From: Paenibacillus sp. USDA918EY
Lineage (GTDB): Bacteria > Bacillota > Bacilli > Paenibacillales > Paenibacillaceae
Assembly: GCF_009870825.1 (NCBI RefSeq)
Contig: NZ_WTWY01000015.1
Span: 1 to 64,000 of the forward strand
Direction: 5' to 3'
DNA: 64,000 nt
A program made the translations under genes and the position numbers. Below the pieces are notes generated by a model. That model did not search any database. It had not been told where the DNA came from and worked only from the letters and a program-made list of their open reading frames with translations. Numbering within the stretch: position 1 is the stretch's first letter; every line of letters starts with the position of its first letter. Positions 24,084-32,787 of the stretch are shown here, in pieces.

Positions 24084-25025
24084 TCATGAATAATGTTGAA
24101 TGAGCGTTTGGGCGGAGCTTCGGATGCGGTCAATGATTTCCCGCGGTTCAATGACTTTGGCTTCTTTCCCCAAACCGGCGAAAAATGCGGCCGTAAACCC
24201 AATATCGTTGCGGTCGATCATCGTATCGATTATGCCTGCCGTTCCGTTCTCGTCCTCTTCCTCGAGCGGCACGGGATCGAACCAGGGGCTGCTTTGGCAT
24301 TGGCGCAAGCCTTCCCGGGTCAATTCCACCCAAAGCCTCACAGGGGAAGTTACCGTATAATGTTCGAGCCATTCCGCAAGCTCCGTTTGAACTTCATAGG
24401 TCTCCTCCGTGACTTGAAGCGACTCTATACGGTCAACGCGGAACAGCTGAACCATGCGTCTGCCCATATCGAAGGCGGGCAAGTACCACAAGCCGTCATT
24501 GGCGTATGCACCGATCGGCACGACATCCCTTGCCTTGCTTCCGGATTTGGACAGGTACGTTATGGTTACGATCCGTCTTTCGACGGCCGCGTCGATCAGA
24601 TCTTTTAAAAAGGGGGCTTTAACGCTTCGTTTCGGATTCCAAAAAGACAGCACGTGCTCTAGGCGGCTTATTTTGGGCTTGACGTCCTCCGGGAGGAGGG
24701 CAAACAGCTTTCGCGAAGCGGAGTCGATGTCCGCATCAAAGGGAAGCGATTCGTAATGCCGGAGCGAACGGAAAGCGAAAAAAATGGCGAGCGCTTCGTT
24801 TTCGTCAAACGATACCGGCGGCAGCACCCGGTTTTTCAACGTGCGGTAACCGCCGTTTCGTCCCTGCTCGGTATAGATCGGCACCCCCAATGCCTCAATT
24901 TCCATTAAATAGCGATGCGCCGTCCGGACAGAAACTCCGAATTCATCGGCGACGTCCTGCGCCGTGAAATTCCGTTTGGAATTGGCGTACATGATGAGGT
25001 CGAACAACAGCTTCGTTTTTGACAT
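24084..25025 (-). CDS. HTH-WYL (YafY-type) transcriptional regulator
   Basis: The 313-residue regulator has an N-terminal DeoR-like helix-turn-helix (FTAQDVADEFGVSVRTAHRY, with LMEIEALGVPIYTEQGRNGG as the wing). It continues with a WYL domain near residues 135-220, containing TITYLSKSGSKARDVVPIGAYANDGLWYLPAF. WYL domains sense ligands such as nucleic-acid or nucleotide signals. The gene is divergent from the UvrA-like ABC protein, and a 15-base palindrome lies between them. ATG 25025 is preceded by GGTGGAGGAG; a GTG at 25037 is possible. Confidence 0.85.
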   Translation of the reverse strand: MSKTKLLFDLIMYANSKRNFTAQDVADEFGVSVRTAHRYLMEIEALGVPIYTEQGRNGGYRTLKNRVLPPVSFDENEALAIFFAFRSLRHYESLPFDADIDSASRKLFALLPEDVKPKISRLEHVLSFWNPKRSVKAPFLKDLIDAAVERRIVTITYLSKSGSKARDVVPIGAYANDGLWYLPAFDMGRRMVQLFRVDRIESLQVTEETYEVQTELAEWLEHYTVTSPVRLWVELTREGLRQCQSSPWFDPVPLEEEDENGTAGIIDTMIDRNDIGFTAAFFAGLGKEAKVIEPREIIDRIRSSAQTLIQHYS

Positions 25026-25055
25026 GTGCTCCTCCACCGGTTTTTTGATAAAACT

Positions 25056-25070
25056 TGACAGTTACTGTCA
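25056..25070. promoter_or_regulatory. Palindromic operator in the regulator/UvrA-like intergenic region
   Basis: TGACAGT-T-ACTGTCA is a perfect 7-1-7 palindrome. It overlaps TTGACA (25055-25060), a likely -35 box reading toward the UvrA-like gene. Position and symmetry suggest the binding site of the divergent WYL regulator. Confidence 0.65.
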
Positions 25071-25129
25071 TGTTTAAAGTATATGCTAGGGGTGACAAAC
25101 CGTCAAAGGACGAGAGAGGTGTACAGCCA

Positions 25130-27406
25130 ATGAAGCGGCAAAAAGGAGAACAAGAATACATCCGGATTGTCGGAGCGCGCCAAAAAAACTTAAAGGGCAT
25201 CAGCTTATCCGTACCGAAGAGGCAAATCACGGTCTTTACCGGTGTTTCGGGTTCCGGCAAATCGGCGGTCGTATTCGATACGATTGCGGCGGAATCCCAG
25301 CGCCAGCTGAACGAGACATATTCGAGCTTTGTCCGCCACCGTTTGCCCCATTACGGGCAGCCGAACGTGGACGCCATCCGTCAACTGCCCGCAGCCATCG
25401 TGATAAACCAGAAGCGAATCGGAGGGAATTCGCGGTCGACCGTCGGCACGATCACCGATATTTACGCTTTGCTGCGCCTGTTGTTTTCCCGGATCGGGCA
25501 GCCTTTCGTCGGGGAAGCCGACACCTTTTCGTTCAACAATCCAAAGGGCATGTGCCCGAAATGCGAAGGGCTGGGGGTCGCCAAGGAAATCGACGTCGAC
25601 CGGCTGATCGACCGGGAGAAGTCATTAAACGAAGGGGCGATCCTCTTTCCGACGTTCCGGCCCGGGGATTTCCGCTGGAAGCGTTACGTCTGCTCGGGAC
25701 TGTTCGACAATGACAAAAAGCTGAAGGATTTCACGGAGGAAGAGTGGGACGCGCTGCTGTACAAGTCCGGCTTCAAACCTCCCCATCCGACGGAAGGTTG
25801 GCCGCCTACCGCGAAGTACGAGGGGATCGTTCCCAGAATCATTCGCAGCTTTCTGAGCAAGGAATCAAGGGATTCCGACCTGTACAAGGAAGCGATCGAC
25901 CATGTGGTCAGATACGGGGTGTGCCCGGAATGCGGCGGAGCCCGACTAAACGCCGATGTGCGGAAATGCCGGATCAACGGAAAAAACATCGCCGACTGCG
26001 CAGCCATGCCCGTCAGCGATTTGATCGGTTTCGTGGGCGGGATCGATGATCCGCGGGCATCCACCATCACGGAGGCTGTCAAACAGCGCCTGCAGCAGAT
26101 GCTTTCGATCGGAATGGGATACTTGTCATTAAACCGTGAGACGGCCACGTTGTCGGGCGGGGAATCCCAACGCATCAAGATGGTCCGCCAACTCGGAAGC
26201 AGCCTGACCGATCTTGCCTACGTTTTCGACGAGCCGAGCACCGGCCTGCATCCGCATGACGTTCATCGAATCAACGAGCTGCTCAAGCAATTACGGGACA
26301 AAGGAAACACCGTAATCATCGTCGAGCATGATCCGGATGTCATCCGCATTGCCGACCACATCATCGATATGGGCCCTTATGCGGGTATCCATGGCGGGAA
26401 CGTGGTTTACGAAGGCGAGTATAAAGGGTTATTGGCGTCGAATACATTGACGGGACGATGCCTAAGAGAGAAACCGGCCTTAAAAAAGGAACCCCGGCAG
26501 CCGACCGGATGGTTATCCATCCGGGACGCGAACCTGCATAATCTGAAAAACGTCAGCGTTCAAATCCCCAAAGGCGTGATGACCGTTGTCACCGGGGTGG
26601 CGGGATCGGGAAAAAGCACGCTCATTCATCAGGTTCTCCCGCGATATGCGCCCGATGCGATTTTCATCAACCAGGATGCCGTTCATGCTTCAAGCCGGTC
26701 GAATATCGCGACGTTTACCGGCATGTTCGATCCGATCCGGAGCCTTTTCGCCAAACAAAATCAAACGGATGTTTCCCTGTTCAGCTTCAACTCCCAGGGA
26801 GCATGTCCGGAATGCAAAGGGACCGGCACGGTGACGACCGATTTGGCCTTTATGGATGCCATTGAAACGGTGTGCGAAGCATGCGGGGGACGAAGGTTCA
26901 AGAAAGAGGTGCTGTCGTATACGCTGAGCGGCAAAAACATTAGCGGCGTGCTCAACATGACCGTGGAAGAAGCGAGCGGTTTTTTTGCGGAACCTGAAAT
27001 ATCGGCGGTCCTTGCCCGTTTGCGCGATGCGGGAGCAGCCTATTTGACGCTGGGCCAGCCGCTCGGCACGTTGTCCGGAGGAGAGCTACAGCGCGTCAAG
27101 CTCGCAAGGGAAATGGAACATCGTGGAGACATGTACGTTTTGGACGAGCCGACGACGGGACTTCATTTGGCCGATATCCGGCATCTGATGCGGACGCTGA
27201 ACCGATTGACCGATCAAGGAAGCACGCTTGTCGTTATCGAGCATCAACTCGATTTGATCCGTCAGGCCGACTGGGTGATCGATCTGGGTCCGGGAGCGGG
27301 ACAGGAAGGGGGAGAGGTGGTATTTGCCGGGAAACCGGAAGATATCATCCATTGCGAAGCGTCGATCACGGGAAGGTATTTGAAAAAACATCTGGAGGAT
27401 GGATAA
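25130..27406 (+). CDS. UvrA-like ABC protein (UvrA2/DrrC type)
   Basis: The 758-residue tandem ABC ATPase has Walker A GVSGSGKSAVVF near 39-50 and GVAGSGKSTLIH in the second half, signatures LSGGESQRIK and LSGGELQRVK, and zinc-binding CxxC pairs (CPKCEGLG, CPECGGAR, CPECKGTG, CEACGGRR). It is about 180 residues shorter than housekeeping UvrA, chiefly because the UvrB-interaction region is reduced, as in UvrA2 and daunorubicin-resistance DrrC proteins. These are linked to tolerance of DNA-binding drugs. It is divergently controlled, probably by the WYL regulator. ATG 25130 follows AGAGAGGTG. Confidence 0.88.
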   Translation: MKRQKGEQEYIRIVGARQKNLKGISLSVPKRQITVFTGVSGSGKSAVVFDTIAAESQRQLNETYSSFVRHRLPHYGQPNVDAIRQLPAAIVINQKRIGGNSRSTVGTITDIYALLRLLFSRIGQPFVGEADTFSFNNPKGMCPKCEGLGVAKEIDVDRLIDREKSLNEGAILFPTFRPGDFRWKRYVCSGLFDNDKKLKDFTEEEWDALLYKSGFKPPHPTEGWPPTAKYEGIVPRIIRSFLSKESRDSDLYKEAIDHVVRYGVCPECGGARLNADVRKCRINGKNIADCAAMPVSDLIGFVGGIDDPRASTITEAVKQRLQQMLSIGMGYLSLNRETATLSGGESQRIKMVRQLGSSLTDLAYVFDEPSTGLHPHDVHRINELLKQLRDKGNTVIIVEHDPDVIRIADHIIDMGPYAGIHGGNVVYEGEYKGLLASNTLTGRCLREKPALKKEPRQPTGWLSIRDANLHNLKNVSVQIPKGVMTVVTGVAGSGKSTLIHQVLPRYAPDAIFINQDAVHASSRSNIATFTGMFDPIRSLFAKQNQTDVSLFSFNSQGACPECKGTGTVTTDLAFMDAIETVCEACGGRRFKKEVLSYTLSGKNISGVLNMTVEEASGFFAEPEISAVLARLRDAGAAYLTLGQPLGTLSGGELQRVKLAREMEHRGDMYVLDEPTTGLHLADIRHLMRTLNRLTDQGSTLVVIEHQLDLIRQADWVIDLGPGAGQEGGEVVFAGKPEDIIHCEASITGRYLKKHLEDG

Positions 27407-27416
27407 AAACGCGGAA

Positions 27417-27453
27417 GGCTCTCATGGGCACGAAAGTTCCGCCCGTGAGAGCC
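27417..27453 (-). terminator. Hairpin downstream of propeptide 2
   Basis: GGCTCTCATGGGC pairs with GCCCGTGAGAGCC over 13 bases with one G-T pair. On the minus strand a TTTTT run lies about eight bases after the stem, so termination is plausible but not classical. Confidence 0.5.
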
Positions 27454-27473
27454 ATGTCCCGAAGTGGATGGTA

Positions 27474-27605
27474 TTATCGGCCGTCGTAATCCACACCGTG
27501 GTTCAATGGCTGGATACCGGTGCCGGAGGACGTTGGCGCCAACGTTGTCAAGCTCAAGCTAAGCAGACCCATTACGATCATTGTTGAAAGAAAAGCCTTC
27601 TTCAT
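27474..27605 (-). CDS. Secreted signalling propeptide 2 (Phr/AloP-like)
   Basis: This is a 43-residue prepeptide with MKKAF, a hydrophobic core, and a mature tail SSGTGIQPLNHGVDYDGR after a probable cleavage near TLAPT. GGGAGTGA precedes the ATG by seven bases. It overlaps the last 47 bases of the receptor gene in another frame, as phr genes often overlap rap genes. The tail shares GTG, I, PL and (D/N)HG with propeptide 1, which supports a common processing and sensing mechanism. Paenibacillus AloP peptides likewise carry an HG-containing C terminus. Confidence 0.8.
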   Translation of the reverse strand: MKKAFLSTMIVMGLLSLSLTTLAPTSSGTGIQPLNHGVDYDGR

Positions 27606-28407
27606 GTTCGATCACTCCCATTAGATAATTTTTTAACACAGCAGCGTATGTATCTCTTTGATGCTTCGTAGCGTGTGACCTATAAACTTCAAATAATGCT
27701 ACGGATTTCTTGAAATGCTGGTCATCATCAATTTTATCAGAAAATATTAAAGATTGTATAGTAAAATCAATGGCTTCTTTATAGTTATTTTTTTTGAAAT
27801 GGTAGATCGAAAACAGGTACAAAATCGCAAGATAATAGGAGCGTTCGGTCGGATTCATGTCCGCATGGTTCAACTTTTTGATGTATACGAGCAAAGGGCT
27901 CACGATGCCGTCCACATCGAGGTCATGCTTGTTGGCGCATTCCAAAATCGTAACCAAACCCGGAAGCGTTTCGGAGGGATATTGTTGGATGAACAACGCA
28001 TACTCTTCGATGCTGGCGGTGTTGCCGGACAAAATTTCCACGGTATACGAGTTGGCTTTGGCGAAAAAGCTGAAATCCTCGATGATGTTTTGGTTGCTTT
28101 CGCTTCCGTCCGAAAACAGGCTTAAATCTCTATATTGATCGATACATTCCATCGCTTCTTTATAAAGTTTCTTTTTTTGATAGGCTACGCCTTTCATAAG
28201 ATTGCAATATCCCAAATAATAAACCAACGGTTTTTCCATGACAGGTTTAGGTTGATCCGAAGGATCCCTGTATGGGCCGTACACTTTATCCAGCAGCTCA
28301 TCCGCCAAAATGATGAGATTATCCCAATTTTCAAAAGAAAAAGCCATACGAAGCATAGTCACTAACGTGTCTACGTTGGTATTCGTTGCTGATGCCTCTA
28401 CTCCCAT
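27559..28407 (-). CDS. TPR-type peptide receptor 2 (Rap/AloR-like)
   Basis: The 282-residue helical repeat protein is homologous to receptor 1. Comparable blocks are VTMLRMAFSFENWDNL (VTKMLKMTYSFELWDKL in receptor 1), MKGVAYQKKKLYKEAMECID and YKEAIDFTIQSLIF. It lacks a visible helix-turn-helix and lacks the N-terminal three-helix bundle length of full Rap proteins (about 370 residues). It most likely binds the processed propeptide encoded at its 3' end and changes its contact with a partner protein; the partner is unknown. The ATG has GGGAGGAG upstream. Confidence 0.8.
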   Translation of the reverse strand: MGVEASATNTNVDTLVTMLRMAFSFENWDNLIILADELLDKVYGPYRDPSDQPKPVMEKPLVYYLGYCNLMKGVAYQKKKLYKEAMECIDQYRDLSLFSDGSESNQNIIEDFSFFAKANSYTVEILSGNTASIEEYALFIQQYPSETLPGLVTILECANKHDLDVDGIVSPLLVYIKKLNHADMNPTERSYYLAILYLFSIYHFKKNNYKEAIDFTIQSLIFSDKIDDDQHFKKSVALFEVYRSHATKHQRDTYAAVLKNYLMGVIEHEEGFSFNNDRNGSA

Positions 28408-28707
28408 ATGTGTCTCCTCCCTTTATATTCCATAGGTTGAGTGTATAGATAAATTGCATGGTGGTCAATTATTTTCACTTCAAGACGAAAGGGAAAAAGG
28501 CGGGAATATAGGCGGCTGTTGAACAAAAAGGAAGGAGGCTCTAGCTCAAGATGGTCCGTTTCTGCGGACAAGGAGCGCTTGTGCAACCGCAGAATTGGCG
28601 CATGGAGGTGCCTAATCATCAAAAAGCTGTTATCATGATGAAACGGGATCGGATGCCGCACGTAATATGCGTTATGATCCAAATTGCAGCGGATAGGAGA
28701 GGATGGT
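28408..28707. other. Gene-poor interval between receptor 2 and the PH-domain gene
   Basis: The region must hold the receptor 2 promoter (minus strand) and the promoter of the PH-domain gene (plus strand). An AAGGAGG at about 28530 is not followed by a convincing gene. I see no other structure. Confidence 0.4.
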
Positions 28708-29112
28708 ATGACGGGACAGGAGTCGGCAACGCGCGGAGCCTTGATCTGGTCTGGGCGGAAATGCACCATATTCGGGCTGCCGCTTTCGTTCACCAAATAT
28801 TTCGTATATGAAAAGAGGCTGGTAACCCGGCGGGGATTTTTCTCGCTCGTCGAAGACGAGCTGGATTTTTACAAAGTATTGGATAAAAGTTTGGTGCTGC
28901 CCTTTTGGCAGCGGATTTTCGGCTGCGGTTCCATCCATTTGAACGTGGCCGACGTGGATACGCCGGTCAAAGTTCTCGTTTCGGTCAAGCAACCGCGGAA
29001 GGTATATGCGCAAATCGACAAAATCGTCACGGATTTGACCGGAAACTTGAGCCCGGTGCGGACGGCGGCCAACATTTTGAGCTCTGTCGATCAAGGTGAG
29101 TTTTTCAACTGA
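28708..29112 (+). CDS. Bacterial PH-domain (DUF304/YdbT-like) protein
   Basis: The 134-residue protein contains a bacterial pleckstrin-homology fold pattern, FTKYFVYEKRLVTRRGFFSL with EDELDFYKVLD, then GCGSIHLNVADVD and a C-terminal helix VKQPRKVYAQIDKIV. Family members usually follow membrane helices; this one is soluble. ATG 28708 lies six bases after AGGAGAGG. Role unknown; it appears monocistronic and convergent with the AraC gene. Confidence 0.7.
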   Translation: MTGQESATRGALIWSGRKCTIFGLPLSFTKYFVYEKRLVTRRGFFSLVEDELDFYKVLDKSLVLPFWQRIFGCGSIHLNVADVDTPVKVLVSVKQPRKVYAQIDKIVTDLTGNLSPVRTAANILSSVDQGEFFN

Positions 29113-29138
29113 GTTTGCGGGGCGCGAGATGTCGGAGC

Positions 29139-29942
29139 TTAAAAAAACTTGGGCATATCGGCGAGATTGCCGCGTTTTGCATATTCGGTAGGGGACATCC
29201 CGGCCAGCTGTTTGAATATCCTGCAAAAATAGGAAGTATCGTAATATCCCAAATATTGCGAGATGTCGGCGACCGTCATCGTTGAGCTCAACAGCAGGCT
29301 GCAGGCTTCGAGGATGCGCAGCTGATGCATGTACCGGATGGGGGAATGGCCGCAGACTTCCTTGAAGAGAGTCGTCACATAATTGGGGGAACGGCCGACA
29401 AGGGTTGCCAAATGACCGACTTCGACCGGTTCGCGGTAATGCGCAAGCAGATGCTTTTTTATCGTTTCGGCATATTTCAGCTTGCTTGGCGTCAGCTCCC
29501 CGGGCTTATCCGATTCGCGGGCAAGCATGCCGAGCAGCTCCTGGAAAATGCCCAAACAGATGATGGAGCGGTAGCTTTTGCCGCCCCTCATTTCCTCAAG
29601 CAGCTTGTCGCAACGGCTGAAAATATGGCGGGCTTCCTTCATGCGAAATTTCGCGAACTTCCGCTGATCCAGAAACGGGATTCCCGTTTTCAGGGATGGG
29701 TCGTACGTAAACAAAATCGTATATTTTTGGTGGGTGGTACCCATCCAATTGCCGCCGGATCTGCGGGTGGACATCGGTATGAACAACACGTCATTTTTTT
29801 CCCCGATCGCTTCTTCCCCGTTAATGTCGTAGCGGACTTTTCCCTCTTGAACGATCGAAAGCACGTTGTATCCGATCGCTTCAAGCTGCGTATGCCAATG
29901 GGGAATATGGTTATCGAAGTTTACGCTGGTCAATTCGAACAT
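29139..29942 (-). CDS. AraC-family transcriptional regulator
   Basis: The 267-residue protein has an N-terminal cupin-like sensing domain (PHWHTQLEAIGYNVLSIVQEG) and a C-terminal double helix-turn-helix. The latter contains VGHLATLVGRSPNYVTTLFK and VADISQYLGYYDTSYFCRIF, then FKQLAGMSPTEY, the canonical AraC signature. It is divergent from the sulfatase gene, so a local sugar-sulfate or related inducer is plausible. GGAGGCGGG precedes the ATG. Confidence 0.88.
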   Translation of the reverse strand: MFELTSVNFDNHIPHWHTQLEAIGYNVLSIVQEGKVRYDINGEEAIGEKNDVLFIPMSTRRSGGNWMGTTHQKYTILFTYDPSLKTGIPFLDQRKFAKFRMKEARHIFSRCDKLLEEMRGGKSYRSIICLGIFQELLGMLARESDKPGELTPSKLKYAETIKKHLLAHYREPVEVGHLATLVGRSPNYVTTLFKEVCGHSPIRYMHQLRILEACSLLLSSTMTVADISQYLGYYDTSYFCRIFKQLAGMSPTEYAKRGNLADMPKFF

Positions 29943-30243
29943 AAATCCCGCCTCCTTTAACCTTCCTGATCAAACCCTAACATAATCAAACGGGCCGGTA
30001 AACGGCCTTTTTTCGTATTTTGATCCACAAAAATCGTAGAAAAGTACAATTATTAACTTCCGGATACGGCAAAATCCAGAGCAAGCCTTTTTAAAGTTTT
30101 ATAGTTCAAGGGTAAAAGAGCACTTCGAAAGTTGTTTGACGGGAAACCGCGGATTCGGCGAAAAAAACGGTGGAGAAATGTACATGACGACCGGACTGCC
30201 CGTAGCCTATAATTCATCTAAAAACGGGGAAAGGATGGGTTGT
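29943..30243. promoter_or_regulatory. Divergent AraC/sulfatase control region
   Basis: A sigma-A-like promoter toward the sulfatase is visible: ATGACG (30184-30189), an 18-base spacer, and TATAAT (30208-30213). This gives a short leader to the AAAGGATGGG ribosome site. No obvious direct repeat for AraC was found by eye. Confidence 0.5.
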
Positions 30244-31707
30244 ATGAGAGTATTGCTGCTTGACTTGGATTCAACGAGACCGGATCATCTGGGATGTTAC
30301 GGATACCACCGGAATACCTCGCCGAACATCGACAAAATCGCTGCGGAAGGGGTCCGGTTCGATCAATATTATACTTCCGATGCGCCTTGTTTTCCGTCGC
30401 GGACGGCGCTCATGACGGGCAGATTCGGCATTCACAACGGCGTCGTGGGCCATGGCGGAACCGCTGCCGACGTAAGGCATGAGGGGATCGACCGGGATTT
30501 TCATGACAGGCTGACGACGGAAAGCTTTCCGGCGCTGTTCCGCAGGGCGGGGATGAGGACCGCGCTAGTCAGTCCGTTCGGCGAGCGGCATTCGGCCTGG
30601 ACGTTTTACGCGGGATTCAACGAAATCTACAACACGGGCAAATCCGGGATGGAATCCGCCGAAGAGGTAACGCCGACCGTGCTGGATTGGCTCGAGCGCA
30701 ATGCGGATCAGGACCAATGGATGCTGTACGTAAACTATTGGGATCCGCACACCCCGTACCGCGCACCGGACTCGTTCGGCAATCCGTTCGAACACGATCC
30801 GCTGCCCGGATGGATCACCGAGGAAGTGCTTGAGGCCCACAAGAAAAAAGTAGGTCCGCATGGCGCAAACGAAATCAATATGTACAACAGCGATACGACG
30901 CCCCGGTTTCCCCGCCATCCCGGCGAGATCCGATCGATGCAGGATTTGAGGAAAATGATCGACGGTTATGACTGCGGCGTCCGTCATATGGATGAGCATA
31001 TCGGCTCGATCTTCCGGCTCATGGAGGAAAAAGGAATGATGGAAGATACGGTGATCATCATTACGGCCGACCATGGCGAAAACATGGGCGAGCTCGGCAT
31101 TTACGGTGAACATGGAACGGCGGACCAGGGGACCTGCCGCATCCCGATGATCATCCGTTGGCCGGGCATGCAAAGCGGCGTTGTGGACACGGCGCTTCAC
31201 TATCATCTGGACCTGCCTCCGACAATAGCCGAACTGCTGAACGTATCGCCGGCGCCGAGCTGGGATGGCGTCAGTTACGCAAACACGCTTATGCGGGGCG
31301 AACCGTCGGGCCGCGACTATCTGGTCGTATCGCAGTGCGCCCATGTGTGCCAGCGAAGCGTACGTTTCGGGGATTGGCTGTACATCCGAACCTATCATGA
31401 CGGCTATCATTTATTCGATAAGGAGATGCTGTATAACGTTGCGGAAGATCCGCATGAGCAGCATAATTTGGCGCAGCAGCGCCGGGATCTCTGCATGGAG
31501 GCGGTTTATCGTCTGAACGAGTGGCATGACCATATGATGGAGACGATGAAGTTCGACGTGGATCCGCTGTGGACGGTCATGAAAGAAGGCGGACCGTATC
31601 ATGCCAAAGGGCATTTGCCTATGTATATCGAACGGCTTAAGAAGACAGGCCGCGGCGATGCGGTGGAAGAGCTGATGAGAAGGCATCCGCGGGAATTTTC
31701 GAAATAA
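30244..31707 (+). CDS. Type I sulfatase (formylglycine-dependent)
   Basis: The 487-residue alkaline-phosphatase-superfamily enzyme hydrolyses sulfate esters. The maturation motif C-F-P-S-R begins at Cys49 in APCFPSRTALMTGR and must be converted to formylglycine. Other metal ligands appear in LLLDLDSTRPDHLGCYG and in TADHGENMGELGIYGEHG near residues 275-292. No signal peptide is seen from this start, so it is probably cytoplasmic and acts on imported sulfated sugars. No maturase (FGE or anSME) gene is in the window. The ATG follows AAAGGATGGG; upstream in-frame ATGs exist but lack support. Confidence 0.88.
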   Translation: MRVLLLDLDSTRPDHLGCYGYHRNTSPNIDKIAAEGVRFDQYYTSDAPCFPSRTALMTGRFGIHNGVVGHGGTAADVRHEGIDRDFHDRLTTESFPALFRRAGMRTALVSPFGERHSAWTFYAGFNEIYNTGKSGMESAEEVTPTVLDWLERNADQDQWMLYVNYWDPHTPYRAPDSFGNPFEHDPLPGWITEEVLEAHKKKVGPHGANEINMYNSDTTPRFPRHPGEIRSMQDLRKMIDGYDCGVRHMDEHIGSIFRLMEEKGMMEDTVIIITADHGENMGELGIYGEHGTADQGTCRIPMIIRWPGMQSGVVDTALHYHLDLPPTIAELLNVSPAPSWDGVSYANTLMRGEPSGRDYLVVSQCAHVCQRSVRFGDWLYIRTYHDGYHLFDKEMLYNVAEDPHEQHNLAQQRRDLCMEAVYRLNEWHDHMMETMKFDVDPLWTVMKEGGPYHAKGHLPMYIERLKKTGRGDAVEELMRRHPREFSK

Positions 31708-31713
31708 ACATGG

Positions 31714-31760
31714 AACAACAAGCCGTTTGATCATGGAACATGGACAAGCGGCTTGTTGTT
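31714..31760 (+). terminator. Hairpin after the sulfatase gene
   Basis: AACAACAAGCCG and CGGCTTGTTGTT form a perfect 12-base stem with a 23-base loop. The T-run lies about eight bases later, so it is a moderate terminator. Confidence 0.6.
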
Positions 31761-31862
31761 CGCTCGCTGTTTTTTTACTGTGTTCGATTTGTGAATTTTT
31801 CACATAGCCCCTTTACAAAATGTAAAATCCGAGTAAAAATTATAGTATAAGCTTTACGTTAA

Positions 31863-31936
31863 CGAGACGTGGCTCAGCTTGGTAGAGCGCTTGCTTCGGG
31901 AGCAAGAGGTCGCAGGTTCAAATCCTGTCGTCTCGA
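31863..31936 (+). tRNA. tRNA-Pro (anticodon CGG)
   Basis: Acceptor arms CGAGACG and CGTCTCG pair fully. The D-arm has GCTC/GAGC, the anticodon stem CTTGC/GCAAG surrounds the loop TTCGGGA (anticodon CGG), and the T-arm contains GGTTCAAATCC. The C1-G72 pair and the sequence of the anticodon arm are typical of bacterial tRNA-Pro. CCA is not encoded (GATCAC follows). A terminator follows directly. Confidence 0.95.
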
Positions 31937-31943
31937 TCACGGC

Positions 31944-31991
31944 AAAGACAACAACCGTTGGGGATAAACCCTGATGGAAGTTGTCTTTTTT
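31944..31991 (+). terminator. Rho-independent terminator of the tRNA gene
   Basis: AAAGACAAC pairs with GTTGTCTTT and is followed by TTT; the loop itself contains a smaller GGGATAAACCC hairpin. Confidence 0.75.
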
Positions 31992-32184
31992 CATAATATC
32001 CGAAAGTGTAACCTGTCGAGCGGTCCGGCTTCTTAGAGGGTGCGCCGATCGATTTTTTCTTGTTTTTATGAAGTTGAGCGTCCTTTCGACAAAAAACGTG
32101 TAAAAATCGCAATGGAGCCATTGTAATATTTTGCTAGCTGTCCTATGATGTTAGTAACACTGCATGGGAGGATTAATAGAGGAA

Positions 32185-32721
32185 ATGAAAAAAACGATCG
32201 CATTATTGATTTTGCTGCTCATCATGCTGCCGTGCCAAGGCGCGTTTGCGGCTAGCGTGTCGACCACATCCGTGGAGAAGCAGTATTTCGAAGATTACAA
32301 AGGCAGGGTCAAGGAAGTGAGGGAAGCGCAAAAAGCGCTTTATGCAGCCCTTTGCACGGAATTGCCATCGCTGACCGCCAAATCCAAAGCTTCCATCGCG
32401 CAATACAACAGCCTGGTCAAGAGCAAAGCTTCGAAGGATTCGATTGCCCAAGCGAAAGCGGTACGGGACCAGGATCGGAAAACGCTGTTGAGCGCTAAAA
32501 TGTCCTGCACGAAAAAAGTGAACGACGCCAAAAAAACAAGCAACAACCAGTTAAAAGAAGTGGATCAATACAAGCGGAACATGATCGCGATGATCAAAAC
32601 GCACTTGGCCGGAAAGGACCGGATGAGCAGCGAGGAATTCAATAAAAAGGTTCAAGACGGTTTGAAATACATAAACGACAGATTCGATATCATCATCAGG
32701 GATCTGAAATCCGTGCGGTAA
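32185..32721 (+). CDS. Secreted helical protein of unknown function
   Basis: The 178-residue protein has a signal peptide (MKKTIALLILLLIMLPCQG, probable cleavage after AFA) and a lysine-rich, helical, probably coiled-coil mature part with repeated KSKAS/QAKAV patterns. No family is recognised. The ATG at 32185 gives the clean signal peptide; a preceding in-frame ATG at 32164 adds seven residues. It converges on the DUF4309 gene with a shared terminator. Confidence 0.65.
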   Translation: MKKTIALLILLLIMLPCQGAFAASVSTTSVEKQYFEDYKGRVKEVREAQKALYAALCTELPSLTAKSKASIAQYNSLVKSKASKDSIAQAKAVRDQDRKTLLSAKMSCTKKVNDAKKTSNNQLKEVDQYKRNMIAMIKTHLAGKDRMSSEEFNKKVQDGLKYINDRFDIIIRDLKSVR

Positions 32722-32745
32722 CCGAAGCCGGTTCCATTTCTGAAA

Positions 32746-32787
32746 CAAAAATCCTCTATCGTCAACAGGACGAAGAGGATTTTTTTG
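32746..32787. terminator. Bidirectional terminator
   Basis: AAAAATCCTCT and AGAGGATTTTT flank a loop of about 16 bases; the A and T runs serve both convergent genes. Confidence 0.85.

Noticed and set aside
28550..28811. Small plus-strand ORF before the PH-domain gene
   Set aside because: It overlaps the PH-domain gene start in another frame and its product is Met/Arg-rich with no pattern; the nearby AAGGAGG has no suitable start codon.
30136..30243. N-terminal extension of the sulfatase by 36 residues
   Set aside because: The extension would start upstream of the visible promoter TATAAT at 30208 and does not resemble a signal peptide or sulfatase sequence.
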